From Obscuribacter phosphatis_A (lineage in GTDB: Bacteria > Cyanobacteriota > Vampirovibrionia > Obscuribacterales > Obscuribacteraceae): a stretch of 64,000 nt of DNA. The position numbers and the translations under genes were made by a program. Positions 8,663 to 17,321 of the stretch are shown piece by piece. The stretch covers positions 62,001 to 126,000 of the forward strand of contig JAFLCK010000015.1 in NCBI GenBank assembly GCA_017303615.1. Direction: 5' to 3'. The first letter of the stretch is position 1. Every line of letters begins with the position of its first letter. Below the pieces are notes generated by a model that was given only the letters and a program-made list of their open reading frames with translations, was not told the DNA's origin and did no database searches.

Positions 8663-9178
8663 TTAGTCAGTGGGAGTAACCTCTTTATTGGGCTTGTAGT
8701 TCTCTATACTTTCTTCGTCCGGTATGGCTCCGCTGGAGGCGCTCTTGCTGACTATAATATTGGTGCTGCCGGAGTCGTCGACCATGGTGACGCTTATTTC
8801 CGATTCTTTCATGCGTCCTTCCAGGCTTATGGTCTTAGACATCTGTTCATTCTTTTCGATGTTCCAGCCTTCGTTTTTTAGGGTTTGCTCGTACCATTGA
8901 GCTACTTTCTCGACTGAATCGGTTGAGACCAGCTGCATATATTTGCTGTAGTCGGCTGAGTCTTTGCCTTCTTCTTGCGCTGTTTGCACACCACTGGTGG
9001 TGGCGCCGGGATAAATCAAAGTTTTCAGGTCTTCCGGTACACCGGCTTCCTTAACCGATGAAGTATGCTTCATATTGCCTGATGAATAACTTACTTCACC
9101 GCTTTTGCAGCCAAACATAACCAGAGGTAGGGTCGAAAGGGCTATTAGGCAAAATTTTAGTCTTCTTTCGCTTCGCAT
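8663..9178 (-). CDS. Lipoprotein with a small alpha/beta C-terminal domain
   Basis: 171 residues from ATG 9178 (AAAGG nine bases upstream; a TTG one codon earlier is possible). The signal peptide ends in the lipobox LVMFGC, so the mature protein is lipid-anchored at its Cys. The body holds LIYPGATTSGV and STDSVEKVAQWYEQTLKNEGW, a pattern I know from small exported proteins in which a YPGA loop precedes a helix and an edge strand. Function unknown. First gene of a two-gene unit with the 8002 gene. Confidence 0.75.
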   Translation of the reverse strand: MRSERRLKFCLIALSTLPLVMFGCKSGEVSYSSGNMKHTSSVKEAGVPEDLKTLIYPGATTSGVQTAQEEGKDSADYSKYMQLVSTDSVEKVAQWYEQTLKNEGWNIEKNEQMSKTISLEGRMKESEISVTMVDDSGSTNIIVSKSASSGAIPDEESIENYKPNKEVTPTD

Positions 9179-9230
9179 CAAGCTTTACCTTTCAGTGAGT
9201 GATCGCATATTTCACTTGTCTGAAAGAATT

Positions 9231-10106
9231 TTAGCAGCCGCTATTTTTAGATACAGCAATGCTGTCTGAAATGAGATTTATAGAAAGCACGGTGAAAGCA
9301 ATAAGAAGCCCGGGAATGATGGCTGCGTGGGCATTCCCGCAGAAAAGACCGATTTGCCCTTCTCTCAACATACTGCCCCAGCTGGGGGTACCAGAGCCAA
9401 GACCTAGGCCAAGATAACTCAGTCCCGATTCCAAAATTATGGCGTCGGCGGTGAGCAAGGTGGCTTCTAGGGCGGCAAGTCCGGCTAGGGCCGGCAGTAG
9501 GTGGCGAACGAGTATCTCTAGATTGCTTGCTCCCATGGCTCTGGCTGACAGTACATAGTCTTCGCCCTTTAGCTTCAAAGTCATACCCCTGGCTACCCTG
9601 GCTGCTTCCAGCCATGAGGTAGAGGCTATGGCGAAAACGACACTGATTATGGGGAGGTAGCCAAGTGAATGTTCGCTCACCTTGAGCAGAGTCTGTACTG
9701 TCTGCGGCATGGCATGAGTCAGCTCGGGAGCCGAAATGAGAGAGCTGATGGTAAGCAATAGCACTATTGTAGGGATGGAAAGTAGACCATCCACAATTGC
9801 TGTACTGATATTGTCGATGGTGCCGCCTGAGAGCGCTCCCGCTGAGCCCCAGATAAAGCCTGCCAGGCTGGCAAGCATTGCTGAAGCCAGTCCGACTGAG
9901 AGCGTGCCCACTCCGCCTTTCATGGCTGAAAGCAAAAGATTGCGCCCAAGTCCGTCGGTACCCAGCGGATACTGCCAATTTTGGAAGGGAGCGATATCGG
10001 CTTTGTCCAATTGGCAGAGGCTATCAGGTGCAAAAAGACCGGAAATTGAAAAGAGCAGGACTGACAGCAAAATTGTGCTGCCGACGACTTTGCCCTCAAT
10101 CTTCAT
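9231..10106 (-). CDS. Oligopeptide/dipeptide ABC transporter permease, DppC/OppC type
   Basis: 291 residues. Starts with the OppC-type N-terminal segment and PLGTDGLGRNLL, the hallmark of this permease family. Carries five to six membrane segments and the EAA loop ARAMGASNLEILVRHLLPAL. Overlaps the upstream DppB-type gene by 11 bases, so the pair is translationally coupled. A matching ATPase (30199-31284) lies 19 kb away; no substrate-binding protein is present. Confidence 0.93.
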   Translation of the reverse strand: MKIEGKVVGSTILLSVLLFSISGLFAPDSLCQLDKADIAPFQNWQYPLGTDGLGRNLLLSAMKGGVGTLSVGLASAMLASLAGFIWGSAGALSGGTIDNISTAIVDGLLSIPTIVLLLTISSLISAPELTHAMPQTVQTLLKVSEHSLGYLPIISVVFAIASTSWLEAARVARGMTLKLKGEDYVLSARAMGASNLEILVRHLLPALAGLAALEATLLTADAIILESGLSYLGLGLGSGTPSWGSMLREGQIGLFCGNAHAAIIPGLLIAFTVLSINLISDSIAVSKNSGC

Positions 10107-11085
10107 TGATGGTCAACCTCCGGCTGAATAGGTCGCTCAAGAAGGAGGCCAGCACTACTGCGCTACCGTAGAGCATGGTCAGTCCCATCATGACAGGATA
10201 GTTGCGACTGAGGGCGGATTCGACCGAGAGCCTGCCTAGTCCAGGTATACAGAAGATTGTTTCGATAAGCACTGAACCGCCTATTAGAGCTGGAATCTGA
10301 ACACTGAGGAGACCGGCTAGAGGCAATTTGCAGTTGGCCAGCACATGCTTGAAGATTCGAGAAAAGGAGAGTCCTCGTGCTTTTGCAGCGATGACATAGG
10401 CTTTGTTTAGTTCGGCGATAAGCAGGCTGCGAGTATAGAAGGCTGCTTTTATCAGTCGTCTTAGACTGAGAATGAAGGCGGGAGCGATGAGGTAGAGCCA
10501 TTCACCTTGGTTGCCGCCAAAGATTGTCAAACTTGGTGGCGGATAGAGCCAGGGAAGAGTGGCGCACAATGCTAAAAAGAGAAAGGCTAAAAAGAAATTG
10601 GGCAGTGCATAAAGAAAGGCCATGGTCGTTTGTAATGAGGCTGCTAGGGCTCTAATTCCAGACCTGTCTTTATCTAGTTTTTTTTCTTGTTCAAGGAAGG
10701 CGAGAAAGCCGCCTAAAGGAATACCAACAGTAAAAGAGATAAGGAGCGAAAAACCCACCAGGGCAACTGTTGCTGGAATCCTTTCCATGATTACTTCTTT
10801 GACGTTTCTGCCGTCTTTATAGGAGAGACCCATAGCCAAATTGCTCTTAGCCTGGCTGCTGTCGACAAAGGACAATAACCAGCGGCCATACTGCTCTACT
10901 GGGCGATCTAGAGCTAGTTCATCTTTTACTTTTTGTAGGTCTGCTTCACTGAGATCTTTCTGGGCTGAGCCCAGCATAACGTCTATGGGGCTTGCCGGTA
11001 ATGAGCGCATCAGTGCAAAACTGACCAGCGAGACGACGAGCAGGGTCACTAAGGCATAGATTGTTCTTTTCAGCAAAAAGCTCAT
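10096..11085 (-). CDS. Oligopeptide/dipeptide ABC transporter permease, DppB/OppB type
   Basis: 329 residues, the usual size. N-terminal membrane segment, then periplasmic loop with AQKDLSEADLQKVKDELALD (the family's D/E-rich helix), then TM domain with EAA loop AKARGLSFSRIFKHVLAN. Ends with YPVMMGLTMLYGSAVVLASFLSDLF, the normal DppB C-terminus. First gene of the permease pair with 9231-10106. Confidence 0.93.
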   Translation of the reverse strand: MSFLLKRTIYALVTLLVVSLVSFALMRSLPASPIDVMLGSAQKDLSEADLQKVKDELALDRPVEQYGRWLLSFVDSSQAKSNLAMGLSYKDGRNVKEVIMERIPATVALVGFSLLISFTVGIPLGGFLAFLEQEKKLDKDRSGIRALAASLQTTMAFLYALPNFFLAFLFLALCATLPWLYPPPSLTIFGGNQGEWLYLIAPAFILSLRRLIKAAFYTRSLLIAELNKAYVIAAKARGLSFSRIFKHVLANCKLPLAGLLSVQIPALIGGSVLIETIFCIPGLGRLSVESALSRNYPVMMGLTMLYGSAVVLASFLSDLFSRRLTINED

Positions 11086-11214
11086 TGATATTTAGGTAAT
11101 TCTCGTCATCGACATTTTGGTAAATGTATTGACTATGATAAACAATTTGGCGCAAGAGCTTTGTATTCAGTCTGGCTATGGTACATTCTTAGAAAGGACT
11201 TGCGAGTAGTCTAC

Positions 11215-11289
<75 letters not shown>

Positions 11290-11374
11290 TTTCCTTCGCG
11301 GTGACAATCTTAAAAGAGATTGAAAGCCGTGATCAGCTTTCGAGAATTCGCTACAATAGTGACCGAAAGCTCAC

Positions 11375-11447
11375 GGACGGTTGGCGCAGTTGGTAGCGCA
11401 TCACTTTGACATAGTGGGGGCCACTGGTTCGAGTCCAGTACCGTCCA
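11375..11447 (+). tRNA. tRNA-Val (GAC)
   Basis: Acceptor arms GGACGGT and ACCGTCC, D-loop AGTTGGTAG, anticodon loop TTGACAT (GAC), T-loop GGTTCGAGTCC, discriminator A. The 3' CCA is not encoded, unlike the tRNA-Cys just upstream. Confidence 0.96.
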
Positions 11448-11463
11448 AATATTGAACCCAAAA

Positions 11464-11685
11464 ACGGAGCCGAAAGGCTCCGTTTTTTCACATACATAAA
11501 TCCGGAGCCGCAAGGCTCGGCTCTTTCTAGATACATAAATCCGGAGCCGCAAGGCTCCGTTTTTTCACATAAATAAATCCGGAGCGGCAAGGCTCCGTTT
11601 TTTCACATAAATAAATCCGGAGCGGCAAGGCTCCGTTTTTTCACATAAATAAATCCGGAGCGGCAAGGCTCGGGCTCTTTTTGCC
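11464..11685. repeat. Tandem array of six terminator-like hairpins, 38-39 bp period
   Basis: The first hairpin (ACGGAGCC, loop GAAA, GGCTCCGT, then six T) is the terminator of the tRNA-Val. Five further copies of a unit (AAATCCGGAGC..GCAAGGCTCCG then T-run and CACATAAAT) follow with hairpin starts at 11502, 11541, 11579, 11617 and 11655, that is spacings of 39, 38, 38 and 38 bases. Some stems carry C to G or CCG to CGG changes in the second or last copies. The array lies between the tRNA-Val and the convergent 11702-12112 gene and can stop transcription from both sides. Confidence 0.85.
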
Positions 11686-11701
11686 TATTTAAATCCCAAA
11701 A

Positions 11702-12112
11702 CTATGGGTCGGTGGGACTGCCTTCCAACATGGCGAAGAACTTTCTTTCAAAGTCCCAAATATTATCGTCTTTCCAATTACTCAAGCTGAGCTTGGCACT
11801 GTAGCCGCCTTCTCTAGGCAGCTTGCAGTCCACTTTCAAAATATAGTGACCCTTGTAGATGTCATTTGGATCATTGGCATGGAAGTCTTTGGTGAAGATG
11901 ACCTTGCCATCCGGGTCTTCAATAGTAACGATACCTTTGTATTGCCGTCTTTCATACGGTGTACCGAAGCCAAGTACGCAGGTGCAATTCATCTGGTAAG
12001 GAAATTGCGGTACGACAAAGAGGTCGAATAGACCCAGCGCGTCCACTTCGCCATTCTCACCGTGCTGGGCTTCTCTGCAAAAAAGTATGTAGCCGTTATG
12101 TAGATATTTCAT
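11702..12112 (-). CDS. Small conserved hypothetical protein, resembles DUF6941
   Basis: 136 residues, no signal peptide. The layout, an ENGEVDALGLFDLFVVPQFPY segment (residues 20-40) followed by beta strands ending TIEDPDGKVIF, resembles the DUF6941 family of bacterial proteins of unknown role; this is from memory of the pattern. It lies immediately after the fusA terminator, with an extended -10 box in the 19-base gap, so it has its own promoter rather than belonging to the str operon. Confidence 0.7.
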   Translation of the reverse strand: MKYLHNGYILFCREAQHGENGEVDALGLFDLFVVPQFPYQMNCTCVLGFGTPYERRQYKGIVTIEDPDGKVIFTKDFHANDPNDIYKGHYILKVDCKLPREGGYSAKLSLSNWKDDNIWDFERKFFAMLEGSPTDP

Positions 12113-12120
12113 GACGTAAT

Positions 12121-12129
12121 ATCTTAACA
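12121..12129 (-). promoter_or_regulatory. Extended -10 promoter between the fusA terminator and the 12112 gene
   Basis: On the minus strand TGT plus TAAGAT, eight bases before ATG 12112 and two bases after the fusA terminator stem. With only 19 bases between terminator and start codon, an mRNA made here must be leaderless or nearly so. Confidence 0.5.
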
Positions 12130-12131
12130 GC

Positions 12132-12158
12132 AGAAAGCCCGGGAGACCCGGGCTTTCT
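12132..12158 (-). terminator. Terminator hairpin of the str operon
   Basis: Perfect 12-bp stem AGAAAGCCCGGG / CCCGGGCTTTCT with a three-base loop, 30 bases after the fusA stop codon. The following bases hold only a short T-rich stretch. Confidence 0.8.
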
Positions 12159-12188
12159 TAGAGCTATTTTCACTGTTTGAGGCAGTGC

Positions 12189-14324
12189 TTATTTCTCTTT
12201 TCTCGAGCTGATTACAGTCTCGGCGATGTTGGAAGGCACTTCTTCATACTGGGCAAATTCCATGGTGAAGGTACCTTGACCGCGGGTTTTGTTTCTGATG
12301 TCGGTTGCATAACCGAACATTTCAGAAAGCGGAACCTGGGCTCTTACTTTAGAGAGTCCGGAGATGGTTTCCATACCTTCAACGCGGCCTCTGCGGCTGG
12401 AGATATCACCGATGACATCGCCCATGAACTCTTCCGGTACTTCCACTTCTACTTTCATAACTGGTTCGAGCAGAGTGGGTTGAGCCTTCATGAAGCCTTC
12501 TTTGAAGCCCATGGAAGCAGCTGTACGGAAAGCCATTTCGTTGGAGTCGACATCGTGGTAGGAGCCGAATACCAATGAAACTTTCACGTCGATAACTGGG
12601 TAGCCGGCCATTACACCGCCCACGAGAGTATCTCTGACACCGGTTTCGCAAGCAGGGATATATTCTTTCGGAATGACACCGCCGACGATTTTGTTGACCC
12701 ATTCAAAGCCACCGCCCGGGGGAAGAGGCTCGATTTCTAGGACGCAGTGTCCGTACTGACCACGACCACCAGACTGTCTGATGAACTTACCTTCGGCTTT
12801 GACAGCCTTTTTGCAAGTTTCGCGGTAAGCAACCTGCGGTTTACCGACGTTGGCTTCTACTTTGAATTCGCGAAGCAGGCGGTCGACGATAATTTCAAGG
12901 TGCAATTCGCCCATACCGGAGATGATGGTCTGACCGGTTTCATGGTCGACACGCACTTTGAAGGTGGGATCTTCTTCAGCCAGACGGCCAAGAGATACGC
13001 CCAGTTTATCGGCATCGCCCTTGGTTTTGGGTTCGATGGCTACCGAGATAACAGGGTCGGGGAAGTTCATCGATTCAAGAATGATCGGTGAGTTTTCTGC
13101 CGAGAGTGTGTCACCGGTGGTGGTGTCTTTCAAACCAACTGCAGCAACGATGTCGCCCGCAAAGGCTTCTTCAACGTCGGTGCGGTTATCGGCTTGCAAC
13201 TGCACCAGACGGCTGATGCGCTCGCGCTTGCCTTTGGTGCTGTTCAATACATAAGAACCAGCCGAGAGTTTTCCGGAATAAACGCGGATGAAGGTCAGTT
13301 TGCCGACGAAAGGATCGTTCATGACTTTGAAGGCGAGAGCCGAGAAGGGCTCGTTTTCGTCAGATTTTCTCTCTGTTTCGCTGCCGTCGGGCAAGGTGCC
13401 TCTGATGGCGGCAACGTCATCGGGAGAAGGAAGCAGTTCGACTACTGCGTCGAGAAGCTGCTGAACGCCTTTGTTTTTGAAAGCTGAACCGCAAAGTATT
13501 GGGATCAGTTTGTTGTTGCAAACAGCTCTACGCAAAGCATCTTTCAGAGACTCTGTGTTTATTTCTTCGCCTTCGAGATATTTGCCCATGAGTTCATCAT
13601 CGGTTTCGACAATGGCTTCCACCAGCTGGTGACGCCACATGTCGGTCTCTTCTTTCATGTCGGCGGGAATGTCGACGATATTGAATTTCTGACCCATCGG
13701 ATCTTTTTCATCATAGACATGGGCTTTCATTTCGACCAAGTCGATGAGACCTTTGAAATCGCCTTCAGCGCCAATCGGAATCTGGATGGGATGAGCATTA
13801 GCCCAAGTGGTAGTCATGCCGGGCAGCTGCTCTTTAATTTGTTTGACTACTTTGAAGAAGTCCGCACCGGTACGGTCCATTTTGTTGACCAAGATCATGC
13901 GGGGAACTTCGTAGCGGTTGGCTTGCTTCCAAACAGTGTTGGTTTGGGGCTGCACGCCGCCGACGGCGCAAAGTACGATGACTACACCGTCAAGAACGCG
14001 CATCGAGCGCTCAACTTCAACTGTGAAGTCGACGTGTCCAGGGGTGTCGATTAGGTTGATGCGCTTGCCTTTCCACTGACTGGTGATGGCGGCGGCGGTG
14101 ATTGTGATACCGCGCTCTTTTTCCTGTTCCATCCAGTCGGTGAAGCTTGTGCCTTCGTGCACTTCGCCCATTCTGTGAATCAGACCCGAATAGAAGAGGA
14201 TGCGCTCTGTGGTTGTGGTCTTGCCGGCATCGATGTGGGCGGCAATACCCATGTTACGTATATTTTTGAGTTCTACTGTCCTTCCTGACACGGGTTCTGT
14301 TTTCCTTTCTTTGACGCTATCCAT
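12189..14324 (-). CDS. fusA: Elongation factor G
   Basis: 711 residues, full length. GTPase motifs: AHIDAGKTTTTERIL (P-loop), DTPGHVDF and NKMDRTG; domains II-V follow with GMGELHLEIIVDRLLREF and GGVIPKEYIPA. It drives translocation on the ribosome. Third gene of the str operon; the tuf gene that commonly follows is missing, and a strong terminator ends the operon. An AGG ribosome site lies seven bases before the ATG. Confidence 0.98.
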   Translation of the reverse strand: MDSVKERKTEPVSGRTVELKNIRNMGIAAHIDAGKTTTTERILFYSGLIHRMGEVHEGTSFTDWMEQEKERGITITAAAITSQWKGKRINLIDTPGHVDFTVEVERSMRVLDGVVIVLCAVGGVQPQTNTVWKQANRYEVPRMILVNKMDRTGADFFKVVKQIKEQLPGMTTTWANAHPIQIPIGAEGDFKGLIDLVEMKAHVYDEKDPMGQKFNIVDIPADMKEETDMWRHQLVEAIVETDDELMGKYLEGEEINTESLKDALRRAVCNNKLIPILCGSAFKNKGVQQLLDAVVELLPSPDDVAAIRGTLPDGSETERKSDENEPFSALAFKVMNDPFVGKLTFIRVYSGKLSAGSYVLNSTKGKRERISRLVQLQADNRTDVEEAFAGDIVAAVGLKDTTTGDTLSAENSPIILESMNFPDPVISVAIEPKTKGDADKLGVSLGRLAEEDPTFKVRVDHETGQTIISGMGELHLEIIVDRLLREFKVEANVGKPQVAYRETCKKAVKAEGKFIRQSGGRGQYGHCVLEIEPLPPGGGFEWVNKIVGGVIPKEYIPACETGVRDTLVGGVMAGYPVIDVKVSLVFGSYHDVDSNEMAFRTAASMGFKEGFMKAQPTLLEPVMKVEVEVPEEFMGDVIGDISSRRGRVEGMETISGLSKVRAQVPLSEMFGYATDIRNKTRGQGTFTMEFAQYEEVPSNIAETVISSRKEK

Positions 14325-14468
14325 ACATGACCTGCTTGAAGTGAGCTTCTTATTTGTAACCGGTTTGTTGAGGTTATCACTGAGGTGGTCAGCCCCTTTG
14401 ATTCTTCATAAAGTTTCCAAGTTTGGCTATTTTATTTGTTACAGAAGCGGCTTCACATTTTTAAAGGC

Positions 14469-14496
14469 AAACGCCCCGGCTCATGCCGAAGCGTTT
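14469..14496 (-). terminator. Hairpin between rpsG and fusA
   Basis: AAACGC...CGGC / GCCG...GCGTTT with loop TCAT, in the 214-base rpsG-fusA gap. It lacks a strong T-run, so it may attenuate transcription or block exonucleases rather than stop the operon. Confidence 0.45.
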
Positions 14497-14538
14497 CTAA
14501 AGCCTGTTCAATCGCCCTGTCTTGAGCCCTGCTTAGAC

Positions 14539-15009
14539 TTAATAGCGATAGTGAGCGAAAGCTTTGTTGGCTTCAGCCATTTTGTGGGTTTCGTCTTTCT
14601 TCTTGACGGAAGCTCCAGTGCCGTTAGCGGCATCGAAGAGTTCAGAGGAAAGTCTTTCAGCAAAAGTGCGACCCGGACGCTTTCTGGAGTTGTTGATGAT
14701 CCATTGGGTAGCGAGGGCGAAACCACGAGTTTGCTTCACTTCAACCGGCACTTGGTAGGTCGAACCGCCAACCCTTCTGGCTTTTACTTCAACCAAGGGG
14801 GTGACGTTTTTCACTGCTTTATTGAAAACATCCAAGGGCTCTTGCTTGGTTCTGTCTTTAAGAATCTGCAGAGCTTCGTAGAAGAGACTCTGGGCGGTGC
14901 TGCGCTTACCGCGCTGCATCATGCGGTTGACGAAACGTGAGACCAGTTGGCTGTTGTAAACGGGATCAGCCTTCGGAATTCTCTTGTCGGCTACTTTTCT
15001 GCGGGACAT
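14539..15009 (-). CDS. rpsG: 30S ribosomal protein S7
   Basis: 156 residues, the standard length. Begins MSRRKVADKR and carries the family core VSRFVNRMMQRGKRSTAQ and KARRVGGSTYQVPVEV. It nucleates assembly of the 30S head by binding 16S rRNA. Lies 35 bases after rpsL in the str operon. Confidence 0.98.
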   Translation of the reverse strand: MSRRKVADKRIPKADPVYNSQLVSRFVNRMMQRGKRSTAQSLFYEALQILKDRTKQEPLDVFNKAVKNVTPLVEVKARRVGGSTYQVPVEVKQTRGFALATQWIINNSRKRPGRTFAERLSSELFDAANGTGASVKKKDETHKMAEANKAFAHYRY

Positions 15010-15044
15010 TTCAATCTTCTTCCTATATTGAACTTCTTAACTGC

Positions 15045-15452
15045 TTATTTTTTCTTGCCGCCGGCAGCTGCTGCCTGACCCGGCTTAGGACGTTTGGCGC
15101 CATACTTGGAGCGTCCCTGCATGCGGTCTTTGACACCGGCTGTATCGAGGGCGCCTCTGACGATGTGATAGCGAACACCCGGAAGATCTTTGACCCTGCC
15201 GCCGCGAATGAGCACAACCGAGTGCTCTTGCAAGTTGTGGCCGACACCGGGGATATAGGCGGTAACTTCAATACCGTTTGTCAGTCTTACCCTGGCGATT
15301 TTGCGAAGAGCCGAGTTCGGTTTTTTCGGGGTGGTTGTCTTTACCTGGGTGCAAACGCCGCGTCTTTGCGGGCAAGATTTCAAGGCCGGGGACTTAGTCT
15401 TGTAAGTCACTTTGGCACGTTCGCGTCTGATCAACTGGTTTATGGTAGGCAC
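15045..15452 (-). CDS. rpsL: 30S ribosomal protein S12
   Basis: 135 residues. Decoding-centre protein; PKKPNSALRKIARVRL, the region where streptomycin-resistance changes arise, is wild-type in form. Two GTG codons stand in tandem; the second (15452) is chosen because it gives the family's PTINQLIR start and a seven-base distance to AGGAG, while the first would be only four bases away. First gene of the str operon. Confidence 0.97.
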   Translation of the reverse strand: MPTINQLIRRERAKVTYKTKSPALKSCPQRRGVCTQVKTTTPKKPNSALRKIARVRLTNGIEVTAYIPGVGHNLQEHSVVLIRGGRVKDLPGVRYHIVRGALDTAGVKDRMQGRSKYGAKRPKPGQAAAAGGKKK

Positions 15453-15597
15453 CACTTAACTCCTAAAAACACAAGCTAAAAACAGGTATCCCCAACAGAT
15501 ACCGCGAACGTTCAGATTATCAGAAGAGCGACTGGATATATAAGAACTTCGCAAATCATTTACAATGCTAAGCCAAGATTATCGAATTATTAGCTGT

Positions 15598-15620
15598 GAA
15601 GCCCCATATGGGGCGGCTTC
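15598..15620 (-). terminator. Hairpin after the GNAT gene
   Basis: GAAGCC / GGCTTC outer stem enclosing the palindrome CCATATGG, 11 bases downstream of the 15631 stop codon. No strong T-run follows on the minus strand. Confidence 0.45.
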
Positions 15621-15630
15621 TTAGCATCGC

Positions 15631-16707
15631 TTAATTAAGCGAACCCGGCCAGATGTCGGTCATTTCTCTATTAATATTGATGGCTGGATTGCCAAGTGCC
15701 GGTAGGTTGACCGAGGTCTCTAGAGAAAGTTTGCGCGGCTTCTTCGCCCTCATCCAATAGTCTCTGGTGAGCAAAGAGAAATCTCCCAGTCTTTCCAGCC
15801 CAGCCGCCTCAAGTGCTTCCACCACTGATTTCTGGAAGTCGTAGGCTTTGACCACCACCATGCCTTTCATACCGGCTCGGCGCATTATCGAGAGTACAAA
15901 ATTGATCATGTCTGGTGCTGTATGGGCAAAGCCAGGGTGCACGGCAAACTCTAAATGATAGTCGCCTTCACGGTGGGCCGTCACCCGGCAGGCTGAGGTA
16001 ATCACCTTTCGCTCCTGGTCTTGCGAAACCCAGAACCAACTGCGACGGCGCAGCAACCTTCTTGCTAAGGTGTCCAGACTTTCGACCTTAATTGGAAAGA
16101 CTCTAAAATCAAGCGGAGTGTGTTGGAAAGTCAGGCGGATATCGGCTGGCAGAATATCTTCGTGTAATTGGTAGAGCCCGATTTGATCTTCAGGCAGCGC
16201 CAAGCGGAAGGCTTCTGAGTTAATTTCAGCGGTCTGCAGCTTGAGGTCGCTAGGCACTTGGTAATGAGTTATGCGGGCTGATCTTCTAAAGCCGCAACTG
16301 CCAAGTAGTGATAGAGCGGCGGGATTGCGATCCGACACTTCGGCTATGAAATGGCTGATTCCCTGACTACCAAAGAGAGCACAGGCAAAGCGCAGAAGTT
16401 CTTGGGCAATTCCCCGACCGCGATGGTTGGGATGGACCACTAAGTGATCTACCTGCCAACATGACTTTGATCTGCCAATTGGATGCAGTGAAATCAGCCC
16501 CAGAATGAGACCGTCCTCTTTGGCTATATATACAGATGGGGAAACATGCAAGTGGCAGGGCAGCCAATGCTGCCAGAAAGCTAGGCCTGTGATTAAGTAA
16601 CGTTCTTCTGCACAAAAGCTCTCATAAGGCACAGGTTCTTCCTGGTAACGCAAAAGTGCCCTTACCTGGGTCGAATCGGTGGCAAATAGAGGCTGGATCT
16701 TAATCAT
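15631..16707 (-). CDS. Double-GNAT N-acetyltransferase family protein
   Basis: 358 residues. The N-terminal GNAT domain (about 1-150) shows the acetyl-CoA-binding A motif VVHPNHRGRGIAQELLRF near residue 95 and SLLGSCGFRRSARI. The second half (about 180-330) has the GNAT fold without a clear A motif, so it is probably a catalytically silent partner domain. The acceptor is unknown. Divergent from smpB across an 83-base gap; both genes have a -10 box six to seven bases from the start codon. Confidence 0.85.
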   Translation of the reverse strand: MIKIQPLFATDSTQVRALLRYQEEPVPYESFCAEERYLITGLAFWQHWLPCHLHVSPSVYIAKEDGLILGLISLHPIGRSKSCWQVDHLVVHPNHRGRGIAQELLRFACALFGSQGISHFIAEVSDRNPAALSLLGSCGFRRSARITHYQVPSDLKLQTAEINSEAFRLALPEDQIGLYQLHEDILPADIRLTFQHTPLDFRVFPIKVESLDTLARRLLRRRSWFWVSQDQERKVITSACRVTAHREGDYHLEFAVHPGFAHTAPDMINFVLSIMRRAGMKGMVVVKAYDFQKSVVEALEAAGLERLGDFSLLTRDYWMRAKKPRKLSLETSVNLPALGNPAININREMTDIWPGSLN

Positions 16708-16713
16708 ATGAAA

Positions 16714-16722
16714 ATAATACCA
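16714..16722 (-). promoter_or_regulatory. Extended -10 promoter of the GNAT gene (leaderless)
   Basis: TGG plus TATTAT on the minus strand, six bases before ATG 16707. No Shine-Dalgarno sequence is present. Confidence 0.5.
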
Positions 16723-16777
16723 CTTACAGAATGGCTGCCAAGTGAGCCGCTCTCAAGCTCTACTTCTTATTTACCGC

Positions 16778-16783
16778 TAGAAT
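16778..16783 (+). promoter_or_regulatory. -10 box of smpB (leaderless)
   Basis: TAGAAT seven bases before ATG 16791. No TG extension and no Shine-Dalgarno sequence. Confidence 0.4.
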
Positions 16784-16790
16784 ACTTCGC

Positions 16791-17297
16791 ATGACTAAGC
16801 AAGGCAAAGCTCAAAACGAGAAAAAGAAAGACGGGGACAAACCTGTTTATCGCACTGTCGCCGATAATCGCCGGGCGCGGCACGACTTTGAGATATTGGA
16901 GACCCATGAGGCGGGTATCAGTTTGCTTGGTACCGAAGTTAAGGCGATTCGCGCCGGCAAAGCCAATTTGCAAGACAGCCATATCCGCATAGAGGACGGC
17001 GATCTCTGGCTCTATAACTGTCATATATCTCCCTACGATTATGGCAATAGATTCAATCATGAGCCAACCAGAAAACGTCGCTTGCTCATGCATTCCAGAC
17101 AGATTCTCAAGTTAAAGGCTACGACCCAAGAAAAGGGTCTGACCTTGATACCGCTTAAGCTCTACTTCAAAGGAAACTTAGTAAAAGTAGATTTGGCGGT
17201 GGTGCGCGGTAAAAAATTGCATGATAAGAGAGATACGATTGCCAAGCGCGAAACCAAGCGCCAACTCGATAGAATTACTAAAACTAGCCGCTATTAA
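16791..17297 (+). CDS. smpB: SsrA-binding protein SmpB
   Basis: 168 residues. Binds tmRNA and brings it to stalled ribosomes for trans-translation. Family core: RRARHDFEILETHEAGISL, GTEVKAIRAGKANLQDS, NRFNHEPTRKRRLLMH and the basic C-terminal tail KRETKRQLDRITKT. The tmRNA gene itself is not seen nearby. Followed after 24 bases by the GHL10-like gene. Confidence 0.97.
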   Translation: MTKQGKAQNEKKKDGDKPVYRTVADNRRARHDFEILETHEAGISLLGTEVKAIRAGKANLQDSHIRIEDGDLWLYNCHISPYDYGNRFNHEPTRKRRLLMHSRQILKLKATTQEKGLTLIPLKLYFKGNLVKVDLAVVRGKKLHDKRDTIAKRETKRQLDRITKTSRY

Positions 17298-17321
17298 GAA
17301 GTAACAGGAGATAGAGCGAAG

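Noticed and set aside
9247..9978. 243-codon open frame on the minus strand
   Set aside because: It is a different frame of the permease gene 9231-10106, rich in Ser/Arg/His and without a family pattern.
12189..14324. A tuf gene expected after fusA
   Set aside because: The str operon ends at a strong hairpin 30 bases after fusA, and an unrelated small gene follows.
14200..14940. 246-codon open frame on the plus strand
   Set aside because: Opposite the str operon (rpsG, fusA start); no ribosome site and no recognisable protein.
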